The notes under the pieces: model-generated
Database searches by the model: none
The model's input: the letters and a program-made list of their open reading frames with translations, nothing else
Told to the model about the DNA's origin: nothing
Origin: Alphaproteobacteria bacterium
GTDB lineage: Bacteria > Pseudomonadota > Alphaproteobacteria > Rhodospirillales > 2-02-FULL-58-16
NCBI GenBank assembly: GCA_024278615.1
Contig: JAJRSS010000198.1
Location: 5,001-40,464 of the forward strand
Direction of reading: 5' to 3'
DNA length: 35,464 bases
Program-made: the position numbers and the translations under genes
Shown here: one piece after another, positions 7,748 to 18,069 of the stretch
How the letters are laid out: every line of letters starts with the position of its first letter
Position numbering within the stretch: position 1 is the stretch's first letter

Positions 7748-8452
7748 TTACTCGTCGAACAGAATGTTGACGCGCCGATTGTGCTTGCCCTTGTTTTCGA
7801 TCTTGCCCACCCGCACCCGGCCGATTTCGCCCGTCGACGCCACGTGAGTGCCGCCACAGGGCTGCAGGTCCACGTCGCCCACCTTGATCAACCGCACCCG
7901 GCCTGCGCCCGACGGCGGCTTGACCGACATGGTGCGCACCAGGTCCGCCTGGGCGGCCATTTCCCGATCGGTGATCCACTCGGTCGACAGGGGATGATTC
8001 TCCTCCACCAGACGGTTCAATTCGGCGGTGATGCGTTCCTTGTCCAGGGAAGTGTCGGGTAGGTCGAAATCAAGCCGGCTTTTTTGTGCCCCGATGGAGC
8101 CGCCGGTAACCCCGCCTTCGACAACGCTGCACAGCAGGTGCAGGCAGGTATGCATGCGCATGTGCTTGTAACGGCGGTCCCAATCGATCTCGGCGGTAAC
8201 CCCATCACCAATATTCAGCGCCGGAGCACCATCGGCGGGCACATGCAGGTGATCGTCCCCATCCTTCACCGTGCCGGTGACCGGCACCTCGCGGCCATCG
8301 GCGGTACGCAGGAATCCCGTGTCTCCGGGCTGGCCGCCGCCCTGGGCATAGAACACGGTGCGGTCGAGAACGATGCCGCGCCCGTCAACGGCGGTAACGG
8401 TGGCCTCGCAAGTCCTGGCGTAGGCGTCGTCGCGGAAGATTTCCTCGGTCAT
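7748..8452 (-). CDS. Alanyl-tRNA editing protein, AlaX type
   Basis: This 234-residue protein is a stand-alone homologue of the AlaRS editing domain. It would hydrolyse Ser (or Gly) wrongly attached to tRNA-Ala in the cytoplasm. The N-terminal part has YAQGGGQPGDTG at residues 35-46, and the zinc site is visible: H101 and H105 in HTCLHLL, C199 and H203 in CGGTH. The N-terminal beta-barrel plus zinc domain fits the AlaX-II class. It starts 13 bp after the threonine dehydratase-like gene. Pairing a tRNA editing factor with an enzyme that may consume Ser/Thr is suggestive of amino-acid balance, but that is inference. Confidence 0.92.
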   Translation of the reverse strand: MTEEIFRDDAYARTCEATVTAVDGRGIVLDRTVFYAQGGGQPGDTGFLRTADGREVPVTGTVKDGDDHLHVPADGAPALNIGDGVTAEIDWDRRYKHMRMHTCLHLLCSVVEGGVTGGSIGAQKSRLDFDLPDTSLDKERITAELNRLVEENHPLSTEWITDREMAAQADLVRTMSVKPPSGAGRVRLIKVGDVDLQPCGGTHVASTGEIGRVRVGKIENKGKHNRRVNILFDE

Positions 8453-8465
8453 GGCGTTGCCTCTC

Positions 8466-9425
8466 TCACTGCTTCAAGACCCGCTCGATCAACGCCCGGT
8501 CGGCGTTGCCGCCGGAAAGGACCAGTCCTACCTTTTTGCCCTTCATGGCGTCCTTTTCCTTCAGCAGCGCCGCCAGCCCGATGGCCCCTGCCCCTTCGGC
8601 CAGGTTGTGGGTGTCGGTCAGGTAATGGCCCATGGCGGCGAGGATGGCGTCATCGGAAACGCTGACCACCCGCCGGGCGCCCTTGAGGATGATCGCCAGC
8701 GCCTCGCCATCCGGAACCCGGCAGGCGACACCGTCGGCCAGGGTGTCGGCGGAATTGGTCGCCACCACTTGGCCCTTTTCAAAGGACAGCTTGTAGGCGG
8801 CGGCGTTTTCCGAAACCACGCCGACGATATTGGTCTTGAGCCCCAGGGCGTCGCGGGCTGAAATCAGCCCGCAGATGCCCGAGCCCATGCCGATGGGCAC
8901 ATAGACCGTATCCAGGTCCTTTACCCCACGCAGGAATTCCACCGCATAGGTGCCGACGCCGCCAACCAGCCAGGGATGGAAGGACCCGACGAAGTGCAGT
9001 CCCCGTTCCACCGCCAGGTCCGATGCGTATTCGGCGGCGGCCTGGAAATCGTCGCCGTGTTCCACCAGTTCTGCGCCCAGGGCGCGCATGGCAGCGTTCT
9101 TTTCCGGATTGTTGCCGTGGGGAATGACCACCACCGCCTTGAAACCATATTTGCCCGCCGCCAGGGGCACGCTTTGGCCGTGATTGCCCCGCGTCGCGGT
9201 AAGCACGCCCCTTACTTCCGGCTGTTGCCGGCGCAAGGCATCCATATAGACCAGCCCGCCGCGCACCTTGAAGGCGCCGATGGGGGTGTGGTTTTCGTGC
9301 TTGACCCAGACTTCCGCCCCGGTGCGTTCGCACAACAGGGGCCAGCAAATTTGGGGCGTCGGTGGCATGTGGCCGTAGACCACCTGGGCGGCGGCTTCCA
9401 GTTCCTTGAGATCGGGCAGTTCCAT
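8466..9425 (-). CDS. Threonine/serine dehydratase-like PLP enzyme (fold type II)
   Basis: The 319-residue product matches threonine ammonia-lyases without the C-terminal regulatory ACT-like domain. K53 in GAFKVRGG is the PLP-binding Lys, TRGNHGQSVPLAA is the substrate/PLP Asn loop, GSGICGLISA is the PLP-phosphate Gly-rich loop, and LSGGNAD is near the C-terminus. Such enzymes deaminate Thr to 2-oxobutyrate or Ser to pyruvate; related proteins act on hydroxyaspartate or in ectoine breakdown, so the true substrate is open. ATG 9425 has AGAGGA about 5 nt upstream. It is the first gene of the tightly spaced minus-strand cluster reaching down to 3647. Confidence 0.9.
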   Translation of the reverse strand: MELPDLKELEAAAQVVYGHMPPTPQICWPLLCERTGAEVWVKHENHTPIGAFKVRGGLVYMDALRRQQPEVRGVLTATRGNHGQSVPLAAGKYGFKAVVVIPHGNNPEKNAAMRALGAELVEHGDDFQAAAEYASDLAVERGLHFVGSFHPWLVGGVGTYAVEFLRGVKDLDTVYVPIGMGSGICGLISARDALGLKTNIVGVVSENAAAYKLSFEKGQVVATNSADTLADGVACRVPDGEALAIILKGARRVVSVSDDAILAAMGHYLTDTHNLAEGAGAIGLAALLKEKDAMKGKKVGLVLSGGNADRALIERVLKQ

Positions 9426-9537
9426 GGGGTCCTCTATATCAAAATTCGGCGCAACATGGGCGACAAAGAAGCGGCCGGTCCCGGCGTCGGAAATATCTCA
9501 ACACTCATCAGGCGTCCCCTTTGCCCTACCCTCACCA

Positions 9538-9563
9538 CCGATTCTCATCGCCGATTCTCATCG
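9538..9563. repeat. 13-bp perfect tandem repeat at the exporter stop codon
   Basis: CCGATTCTCATCG occurs twice back to back (9538-9550 and 9551-9563). The EamA gene's TGA (9560-9558) lies in the second copy, so the copy beyond it is noncoding. It is probably a replication-slippage product with no evident function. Confidence 0.7.
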
Positions 9564-10496
9564 TTTCCTGGCAACGGCGATGCCGCCAACGATGGCTGCC
9601 GCCGACAACAGGATGGGCAGGGTCAGGGTTTTCCCGAACAGCACCACGGCCAGGGTCAGGCTGACGACCGGCATGACGAACTGCACGGGCGCCATGCGCA
9701 CGACGCCGCCAACCGCCAACGCCCAATACCAGAAAATATAGCCGAGAATGGATGAGCCCAAAGCCAGATAGAAGATACCGCCCCACCCCGCCTGGGTGAC
9801 CTGGGACCAGTCCGTGGCCCCCCATAAGACCCACACCAGGACCGCCTGGGCCAATCCGGCCAGGCCGATGCTCCAGAAGGTGGTGCTGAGGGATCCCATG
9901 CGGACCGAAAGGCGGCCGCCGGCCACATACCCGATCCCGGCACAGATAGAGGATGCGACACACACCAGATCGCCGGCAATCGTCGCCTCGCCACCGCCAC
10001 CATTGCGAAATCCGATCAGGGCGGCGATACCGGTCAGCGAGACGAGAACGCCCAGGCTCCATCTGAACCCCGGGGCGCGCCGTTCGGCCAGGGCGCCGAA
10101 GGTCCCGGCAAAAACGGGAATAGAGGCGTTGATCAACGCCGCGTGGGCGGTGGAGGTCATCTGCACGCCGAGGCTGAAAAGAAGGGTGAAACCCAGGAAC
10201 CCTCCCGCCGCCGACAGGGCCAGTAGGCCCCACTGGCCCCGGTCCCGGGGCAACCGCATGCGCCCGATAAAGGCCGCGGGCAGGGTAAAGGCGGCGGCGA
10301 TAACCGTGCGCAGAACGCCGGCGGTAACGGCGTCAATTTCCGATACGGCGTATTTGGTCGCCGCCGGAGTAGCGCCCCAGATGATCATAACCAGCGCCGC
10401 CGCCCCATAGGCGGCGAGGAGCCGCCGGCGGGGAACGGGGGGTTCCGGGAGGATAGCCGAGGTTTTAGCGGCGGCGTCCGAGGCTGCCTGGGGCAT
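9558..10496 (-). CDS. EamA-family (DMT superfamily) membrane transporter
   Basis: From ATG 10496 the protein has 312 residues and about ten membrane segments in two EamA repeats. The first begins AAYGAAALVMIIWGATPAA and the second YVAGGRLSVRM followed by five more helices ending IVGGIAVARKR. Members are inner-membrane drug/metabolite exporters, often for amino acids or related compounds; the substrate is unknown. ATG 10496 leaves a short cytoplasmic tail; ATG 10577 would add 27 polar residues and has no Shine-Dalgarno. The gene is divergent from a MocR regulator, and a candidate operator (10595-10610) covers the TACAAT box that could be its -10. This suggests the exporter is that regulator's target. 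Confidence 0.88.
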   Translation of the reverse strand: MPQAASDAAAKTSAILPEPPVPRRRLLAAYGAAALVMIIWGATPAATKYAVSEIDAVTAGVLRTVIAAAFTLPAAFIGRMRLPRDRGQWGLLALSAAGGFLGFTLLFSLGVQMTSTAHAALINASIPVFAGTFGALAERRAPGFRWSLGVLVSLTGIAALIGFRNGGGGEATIAGDLVCVASSICAGIGYVAGGRLSVRMGSLSTTFWSIGLAGLAQAVLVWVLWGATDWSQVTQAGWGGIFYLALGSSILGYIFWYWALAVGGVVRMAPVQFVMPVVSLTLAVVLFGKTLTLPILLSAAAIVGGIAVARKR

Positions 10497-10594
10497 TCGC
10501 CTAGGCCCGCCAGAAAGGTTTTTCCGCCTCGATGCCGGTGTCGAACCATTCCCTCCAGGTGAGGGGCGGGGCATCAAAACTAACCCGGTCGTTT

Positions 10595-10610
10595 ATTGTA
10601 TCAAGACAAT
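10595..10610. promoter_or_regulatory. Candidate MocR operator near the exporter promoter
   Basis: ATTGT-N6-ACAAT is an inverted repeat. The same half-sites appear in the palindrome over the MocR start (10703-10719). Read on the minus strand it contains TACAAT, a plausible -10 for the exporter, so binding here would block that promoter. Confidence 0.4.
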
Positions 10611-10674
10611 TTATCCGCCTCATAACCATAATTCCTCGGTTTACGCCCCAATTTCATAAGAAAATCATATAATA

Positions 10675-10703
10675 TTGACACAATTTACCGGTCAATGTAT
10701 TTA
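10675..10703 (+). promoter_or_regulatory. Candidate promoter of the MocR gene
   Basis: TTGACA (10675-10680), 17-bp spacer, TATTTA (10698-10703). Transcription would begin about 6-9 nt later, at or next to the GTG start 10712, giving a leaderless mRNA. A perfect TATAAT also occurs at 10668-10673 but without a recognisable -35 at the right distance. Confidence 0.45.
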
Positions 10704-10719
10704 TTGTCACCGTGACAAT
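10703..10719. promoter_or_regulatory. Perfect 17-bp palindrome covering the MocR start codon
   Basis: ATTGTCAC-C-GTGACAAT has 8-bp arms and a 1-bp centre; the right arm begins with the GTG start codon. Its position between -10 and start suits autorepression. Nearby ATTGAC/GTCAAT (10674-10679, 10691-10696) forms a second inverted pair. Confidence 0.5.
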
Positions 10720-12106
10720 TTGGACTCCTCACCTGGAGGGTCGCAAGGGGCCCCTTTACCTGGCCGTCGCCGATGCCCTGGCCGAAGATGTGGGTAGTGG
10801 CGCGCTGGGCTCGGGAACCCGGCTGCCCACCCACCGGGACTTGGCCAACCGGCTGGGGGTGACCGTGGGCACGGTCAGCCGTGCCTATGGGGAGGCCCGG
10901 CGGCGGGGGTTGGTCACCGGAGAAGTGGGACGGGGAACCTTTGTCCGCGGCAGGTCCGGAAGCGGCGAGGCATTGCGCCTTACCGTTATCGGTGAAGATC
11001 AGCCTGTTCCCTACGACTTCGGCCTCAACCTGCCGGCGACCGGCGATGGCGACCAATGGCTGGCCCGCACCCTGGCCACCCTGGGGGCGGAAGGCGGGCT
11101 TTCTTCACTCATGGATTACCAGCCCGATGTGGGCATTCGGCGCCACAGGGAAACCGCCGCCCGGTGGATTTCCCGCACCGGCCTGACCGCGCCCGCCAAG
11201 AGGGTGGCCGTGTGCAACGGCGCGCAACATGGGATGTCGATCACCCTCATGGCCCTCACCCGCCCCGGTGATGTGGTGTTGACCGAGGAACTGACCTACC
11301 CGGGGCTGAGGGAACTGGCCGGTTTTCTCCAGCTTCGTCTTGTCGGCGTGGCCATGGACGGCGATGGCCTGCGCCCGGACGCCTTTGAAGAGGCCTGCCG
11401 CGACAATCAGGCCAAGACCCTCTACTGCATGCCCACATTGCAAAACCCCATTGCCACCATCATGTCCGAAAACCGCCGCCAGGAAGTCGTCGATATCGCC
11501 CGCCGCCATGACATCACCATCATCGAAGACGACGTTTACGGATTCCTGCCGGCGGACCGGCCGCCACCCCTCGCCGCCATGGCTCCCGAGATCAGTTACT
11601 TCATTACCAGCCTGTCGAAAAGTCTGGCGCCTGGCCTCCGGGTCGGTTACGTGGTCGCCCCCGATGGGATGGCACGGCGGTTGGGCGCCGTTACCCGTTC
11701 CCTGTGCCGCATGGCGACACCGCTGGCGGCCGAAATCGCCAGCCGGTGGATCGAGGACGGCAGCGCCGATCACATGGCCCGGTGGCAGCGGAAAGAAGCG
11801 CGAACGCGCCAACAGATCGCCCGGCGGGCCTTGACCGGCGTTTCCTGCATCACTCACCCGGACAGTTTCCACATGTGGATCCCCCTTCCCGAGCCCTGGC
11901 GCGCCGGAGAATTCACTTCCCACCTTCAAAACCGGGGCGTGGTGGTCATACCGGCGGACGCCTTTATGGTCGGCAGGAACAAGCCTCTCCACGCTGTACG
12001 CGTTTGCCTGGGCCCCATCAGCAGCCATCAACGGCTTGAGAAGGGGCTGTCCATCATCGCCGAATCCCTGAACCAGTCCCCCCGGCCCAATATTTCGGTA
12101 ATTTAA
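10712..12106 (+). CDS. MocR-type transcriptional regulator (GntR HTH + aminotransferase-like domain)
   Basis: The 464-residue protein has an N-terminal winged helix of the GntR family (residues about 13-80: LPTHRDLANRLGVTVGTVSRAYGEARRRGLV, GEVGRGTFV) fused to a fold-type I aminotransferase domain. In the latter, N245-P (LQNP), D273 with Y276 (EDDVYG) and K303 in SLSKSLAPGLRVGY are the PLP-site residues, all intact. MocR proteins use PLP or its amino-acid adducts to sense effectors and usually regulate a neighbouring gene, here most likely the divergent EamA exporter. The GTG start has no Shine-Dalgarno and no other start lies before the HTH. It converges with glmM (55 bp apart). Confidence 0.93.
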   Translation: MTIWTPHLEGRKGPLYLAVADALAEDVGSGALGSGTRLPTHRDLANRLGVTVGTVSRAYGEARRRGLVTGEVGRGTFVRGRSGSGEALRLTVIGEDQPVPYDFGLNLPATGDGDQWLARTLATLGAEGGLSSLMDYQPDVGIRRHRETAARWISRTGLTAPAKRVAVCNGAQHGMSITLMALTRPGDVVLTEELTYPGLRELAGFLQLRLVGVAMDGDGLRPDAFEEACRDNQAKTLYCMPTLQNPIATIMSENRRQEVVDIARRHDITIIEDDVYGFLPADRPPPLAAMAPEISYFITSLSKSLAPGLRVGYVVAPDGMARRLGAVTRSLCRMATPLAAEIASRWIEDGSADHMARWQRKEARTRQQIARRALTGVSCITHPDSFHMWIPLPEPWRAGEFTSHLQNRGVVVIPADAFMVGRNKPLHAVRVCLGPISSHQRLEKGLSIIAESLNQSPRPNISVI

Positions 12107-12161
12107 AATCCAGTGATTTGGTCCCCGGGCGCCGGCGGTTTCAATCGGGTCGAAGAATGCC

Positions 12162-13505
12162 CTAGGAAACCCGTTCCACCGCCTCGACGATTTCGCCGAC
12201 CACGGCGGCGATCAGGGCTTCGTCCTCGCCTTCGGCCATGACCCGGATCAGCGCCTCGGTGCCCGACTTGCGGATCAGCAGCCGGCCCTTGCCGCCCAGG
12301 CGGCTCTCGCCGTCGGTGATCGCCCGTTTGACGGAATCCACCTCCAACGGCATGGCGCCGTTGAAGCACACGTTGCGCAATATCTGCGGCAACGGTTCGA
12401 ACACCCGGCAAACCTCGCTCGCCGGCTTGCCCTTGAAGATGATCACCGCCAGCACTTGCAGGGCGGCGATCAGCCCGTCGCCGGTGGTGCCAAAATCGCT
12501 GAGGATGATGTGACCCGATTGTTCGCCGCCCAGGTTGAAGCCATGGCGCCGCATGTGTTCGACCACGTAGCGATCACCCACCTGGGTCCTGACCAGCTTC
12601 AGCCCGGTGCTTTCCAAATGCCTTTCGAAGCCCAAATTCGACATCACCGTGGCGACCACGCCGCCGCCGCGAAGCCGGCCTTCCTCCGCCCAGTGGTGGG
12701 CCACCACCGCCATGAGCTGATCGCCGTCCACCAAGTTCCCGTCGGCGTCGGCGATGAGCACCCGGTCAGCGTCGCCATCCAGGGAAATGCCCAGGTCGGC
12801 GCCCATCTTGCGGACCTGTTCGCACATTAGCTGGGGATGGTTGGAGCCGCAATCTTGGTTGATGTTGAAACCATCGGGGGAAGCGCCGATGGGGAAGACT
12901 TCGGCCCCCAGCTCCCACAATACCTCGGGCGCCACCTTGTAGGCGGCGCCGTGGGCGCAATCGACGACGATTTTCAAACCTTCCAGCCGCAGGCCGCGGG
13001 GAAAGGTCTGCTTGACGAATTCGTTGTAACGGCCCCCGGCATCATCCAGGCGCACGGCGCGGCCCAACAGCCCGGAAGGCACCAGGCCGTCCGTCACCCC
13101 GTTGTCCACCCGTCTTTGAATTTCCGCCTCCACCTCATCGGCAAGCTTGAAGCCGTCCGGCCCGAACAGCTTGATACCGTTGTCCTCGAAAGGATTGTGG
13201 GAAGCGGTAATCATCACCCCCAGGTCGGCCCTGAGTGACCGCGTAAGCATGGCGATGGCCGGCGTCGGCATGGGACCGACCAGCACCACATCCATGCCCA
13301 TGGAGACGAAACCGGCGGTCAACGCGGGTTCGATCATGTAACCGGAAAGGCGGGTGTCCTTGCCGATGACCACCCGGTGCTGATGGACGCCGCGGGTGAA
13401 ATAGGCCGCCGCCGCCATGCCCACCTTGAGCACCGTCTCGGCGGTCATGGGTTCCGTATTGGCGGCGCCGCGAATTCCGTCGGTGCCGAACAGCTTGCGG
13501 GTCAT
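12162..13505 (-). CDS. glmM: Phosphoglucosamine mutase
   Basis: The 447-residue enzyme interconverts glucosamine-6-P and glucosamine-1-P, leading to UDP-GlcNAc for peptidoglycan and lipopolysaccharide. All four family motifs are seen: TASHNP with the phosphorylated S102, the Mg site DGDADR, the sugar-binding GEQSGH, and the phosphate-binding [10 protein letters not shown]. The N-terminus [11 protein letters not shown] places the start at ATG 13505, with GGAT upstream; 36 further in-frame codons upstream look noncoding. It follows folP after a 164-bp gap, the usual alphaproteobacterial ftsH-folP-glmM order. The gap carries two short palindromes that may hold its own promoter. Confidence 0.97.
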   Translation of the reverse strand: MTRKLFGTDGIRGAANTEPMTAETVLKVGMAAAAYFTRGVHQHRVVIGKDTRLSGYMIEPALTAGFVSMGMDVVLVGPMPTPAIAMLTRSLRADLGVMITASHNPFEDNGIKLFGPDGFKLADEVEAEIQRRVDNGVTDGLVPSGLLGRAVRLDDAGGRYNEFVKQTFPRGLRLEGLKIVVDCAHGAAYKVAPEVLWELGAEVFPIGASPDGFNINQDCGSNHPQLMCEQVRKMGADLGISLDGDADRVLIADADGNLVDGDQLMAVVAHHWAEEGRLRGGGVVATVMSNLGFERHLESTGLKLVRTQVGDRYVVEHMRRHGFNLGGEQSGHIILSDFGTTGDGLIAALQVLAVIIFKGKPASEVCRVFEPLPQILRNVCFNGAMPLEVDSVKRAITDGESRLGGKGRLLIRKSGTEALIRVMAEGEDEALIAAVVGEIVEAVERVS

Positions 13506-13607
13506 GGGTTCATCCGCGTTTTTCAATTTTTTCCTTGGCCCGGGTGTACCGTTAGCCGGGATATTGGGGCCAGGGTCTTGAGGAGAACCATTTCCCGGCC
13601 CCGCCGT

Positions 13608-13631
13608 GAACATGTTCTACGACAGTTGTCG
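13608..13631. promoter_or_regulatory. Two adjacent short palindromes upstream of glmM
   Basis: GAACATGTTC (13608-13617) and CGACA-GT-TGTCG (13620-13631) lie 2 bp apart in the folP-glmM gap. They could be an operator. GTTC-N7-GTTG (13614-13628) is one base off the alphaproteobacterial LexA pattern GTTC-N7-GTTC, which is weak support. Confidence 0.25.
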
Positions 13632-13669
13632 CAGATTCGCCGTTAAAATTTTGTTACAGAATTTTACAT

Positions 13670-14550
13670 TCACGCCGGTCCCGGCCGCGCTTCCCGGAAA
13701 CCCTGTATGGCCGCCCAGACATCCAGCGCCTGGCGGGTTTCGGCAACGTCGTGAACCCGCAGGATATGCGCCCCGCCGGCGATGCCGGCCAGGCCGGCGG
13801 CGATGGAACCGGCCAGCCGCCGATCCGCCGGCCCGCCCCGGCCAATGCGGGCGATGAAGCTTTTGCGGGACACTCCCAGAACCACGGCGCACCCCAGGTC
13901 CCGGTAAAGGGACAACCGGCCCAGGATATCCAGGTTGTGGTCCAGGGTCTTGCCGAAGCCGATGCCCGGATCGACGGCGATGCGCGCGCGTGGAATGCCG
14001 GCGGCTTCCGCCGCCGCCACCCGGGACGCCAGATAGTCATGGACTTCCCGGGCCGCGTCTTCGTATTGGGGATTCTCCTGCATGGTCAGGGGATCCCCTT
14101 GCATGTGCATGAGAATTACCGAAGCGCCGGTTTCGGCGGCGGCGGCAAGGGAGTCCGCGTCTGCTTCCCGGGATCCTTCCAGGGCCGTGATATCGTTGAT
14201 GATGGCGGCGCCGGAATCCACCGCCGCCTTCATCACGGCGGCGCGGCGGGTATCGATGGAAACAATGGCGCCGGCGGGGCCGGCGGCCAGTTGCCGCACC
14301 ACCGGCAACACCCGGGCCAGTTCCTCGCCGACGGAAACGGGCGGCGCGCCGGGCCGGGTGGATTCCCCGCCCACATCGATGATCGCCGCGCCTTCTTCGG
14401 CCATGGCTTGTCCACGGGCGATGGCGGTGGCGGCGTCAAAGGTTTCGCCGCCGTCGGAAAAACTGTCGGGGGTAACGTTGACCACGCCCATGATCAGGGG
14501 GCGGTCGAGAGCCAGCCCGGCAAAGACCGGCGGGCGGGCGCCGGAATCCA

Positions 14551-14551
<1 letters not shown>
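13670..14551 (-). CDS. folP: Dihydropteroate synthase
   Basis: The 293-residue enzyme condenses p-aminobenzoate with 6-hydroxymethyl-dihydropterin pyrophosphate in folate synthesis and is the sulfonamide target. The substrate loops are intact: GVVNVTPDSFSDGG at residues 22-35, GGESTRPGA, INDITAL, LMHMQGDP, DPGIGFGKT and the phosphate-contacting SRKSF. The ATG overlaps the ftsH stop as TGATG (14549-14553), so translation is probably coupled to ftsH. Location is cytoplasmic. No 7,8-dihydroneopterin aldolase or HPPK gene is fused or adjacent. Confidence 0.97.
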
Positions 14552-16476
<1,925 letters not shown>

Positions 16477-16635
16477 GTCCGTGTCCTTTCTTCACAGCCT
16501 AATACCAGCCCCCCACAGTGCTAACGTGCTCCCGGTTAAGATTTCAACAAACAGGGAGTTTGACCGCGGGTTCAGGGCGCAAACACCCCTTGGCCGGAAG
16601 TATTCTTGCCCTCTAGAGATAGCATGCCACGGCAC

Positions 16636-18069
16636 TTATGCAATATGGTAGCCAACATGGAAGCCGATCCCGCCCAAGGCATTGGCCGGCCTGAATTCCA
16701 TGGAAACAGCCAATTTACCGAGCCCACCTTGCCTAAAGTAGCCCAAATCAGGCCTTTGGTAGCCCAAATGGGGCACCACCGCCACCCCTTCCCGGTCGCG
16801 GATCGCCGGCAGGGAAGGCCGGACCGCCGGCGGAATGGCCGTTTGGCGCAAATCCGGCCATTGGGAGAGGATTTCGGCCCATCCGTCCCGGGTCAGATAA
16901 GCCAAATTAAATTCCCGGCCAACCGTTCCCCGGGCAAACCGGACCCTGAACCGGCCGTCCCAATACATTTCGCCGCCAACAGCGCTGATGCCCTTCGTTT
17001 CCCCTTCCCGGCCCCTTTTCCGGGTTTCCCTACAGACCAGAATCCGGCCTTTCCATGGTAAAATCCGGCATCCGGCCAGGGTCCGCCCCGGACCCAGGTT
17101 TCCTTCGGCAAGGCTTTGGTGAAGGGCCGCCAGTTTGGACCGGCGGGGAGCATAGGCGCCGCCGCCGACACAGGTCACCAGCCGTCCAAGGGCGTGAAGC
17201 GAGATCTCCTTGGCAACCCCGGCACCGGTGAAAACCTTTTCTTCGGCAAGGGCGTAGCCGGCGGGCAACACCTGGGCATGCCGGGCAAGGAAGTCGGAGA
17301 CGGATTTATCAAGCGCGATCCGTTTTTTCCCATACCGCGCCGCCTCCGCCGCCAGCCGTTGGGGCGAAAGCCCCGTCCTGCCCAGGGACGGCAGTCGCCG
17401 GCGGACCCTGATGCGAGCAAATTTTCGGTTTTGATTGGATGGATCCTCGATCCACGGCTGCCCGAACCGGCACAGCGTCGTCCGCAGATCGTCCCGCCCA
17501 CATCCCAGCAGTGGACGCAACAGGCGCACCGCCGGCAACTCGGTAACCGCCGCCATGGCTGAAAGGCCCACGTCCCCGCTGCCCTTTTCAAGACGCATGA
17601 GGAAGGTTTCAGCCTGATCTTCCTGGTTGTGGCCAACAAGCAGGTGAAGGACGCCGGCATCCCTGGCCCATTGGGCCAACAGGCGGTAGCGGGCGTCGCG
17701 CGCCGCCGACTGAAGTCCCGAGGCGGGTTTGGCGCCGGTCCAGGCAAGCACGCGGTGGTCAATGCCCCGCGCACCCAGCCACCGGGCGACCCGTTTTGCT
17801 TCGTCGGTGGATTCCGGCCGCAGCCCGTGGTCCACGGTCAGCGCCGTCACCCGGCCACCCCGTTCGCGGGCCCAGCCGTGGGCCAGCAAGACCAGGGCCA
17901 TGCTGTCACCGCCGCCGGAAACGGCGACGCCAAGGCGAGGGGCCGATTCGAAGGGCCCCAAGGCGTCCATCAGGGAGGCGAAAACCGAATCCGTAATGCC
18001 GCCGTCACCAATTCCGGCACCGGAAATAGGGGCCACTTCCCAAGGCGGGCTTTCAGACCGGGCCGTCAC
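16636..18069 (-). CDS. tilS: tRNA(Ile)-lysidine synthase
   Basis: The 477-residue enzyme attaches lysine to C34 of tRNA-Ile(CAU) so that it reads AUA. The PP-loop SGGGDS is at residues 51-56, followed by TVDHGLR, a GLQSAARDARYRLL segment and VGHNQEDQAETFLMRL, all typical of the TilS ATPase domain; the C-terminal 200 residues are the less conserved tRNA-binding part. It starts at GTG 18069, overlapping the cpoB stop by GTGA. The N-terminal 40 residues before the PP-loop are unconserved, so a slightly later start is possible. Essential in bacteria with this decoding scheme. Confidence 0.95.
   Translation of the reverse strand: MTARSESPPWEVAPISGAGIGDGGITDSVFASLMDALGPFESAPRLGVAVSGGGDSMALVLLAHGWARERGGRVTALTVDHGLRPESTDEAKRVARWLGARGIDHRVLAWTGAKPASGLQSAARDARYRLLAQWARDAGVLHLLVGHNQEDQAETFLMRLEKGSGDVGLSAMAAVTELPAVRLLRPLLGCGRDDLRTTLCRFGQPWIEDPSNQNRKFARIRVRRRLPSLGRTGLSPQRLAAEAARYGKKRIALDKSVSDFLARHAQVLPAGYALAEEKVFTGAGVAKEISLHALGRLVTCVGGGAYAPRRSKLAALHQSLAEGNLGPGRTLAGCRILPWKGRILVCRETRKRGREGETKGISAVGGEMYWDGRFRVRFARGTVGREFNLAYLTRDGWAEILSQWPDLRQTAIPPAVRPSLPAIRDREGVAVVPHLGYQRPDLGYFRQGGLGKLAVSMEFRPANALGGIGFHVGYHIA

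Noticed and set aside
13614-13628. LexA box upstream of glmM
   Set aside because: GTTC-N7-GTTG misses one key base and glmM is not a typical SOS gene; kept only as a generic palindrome.
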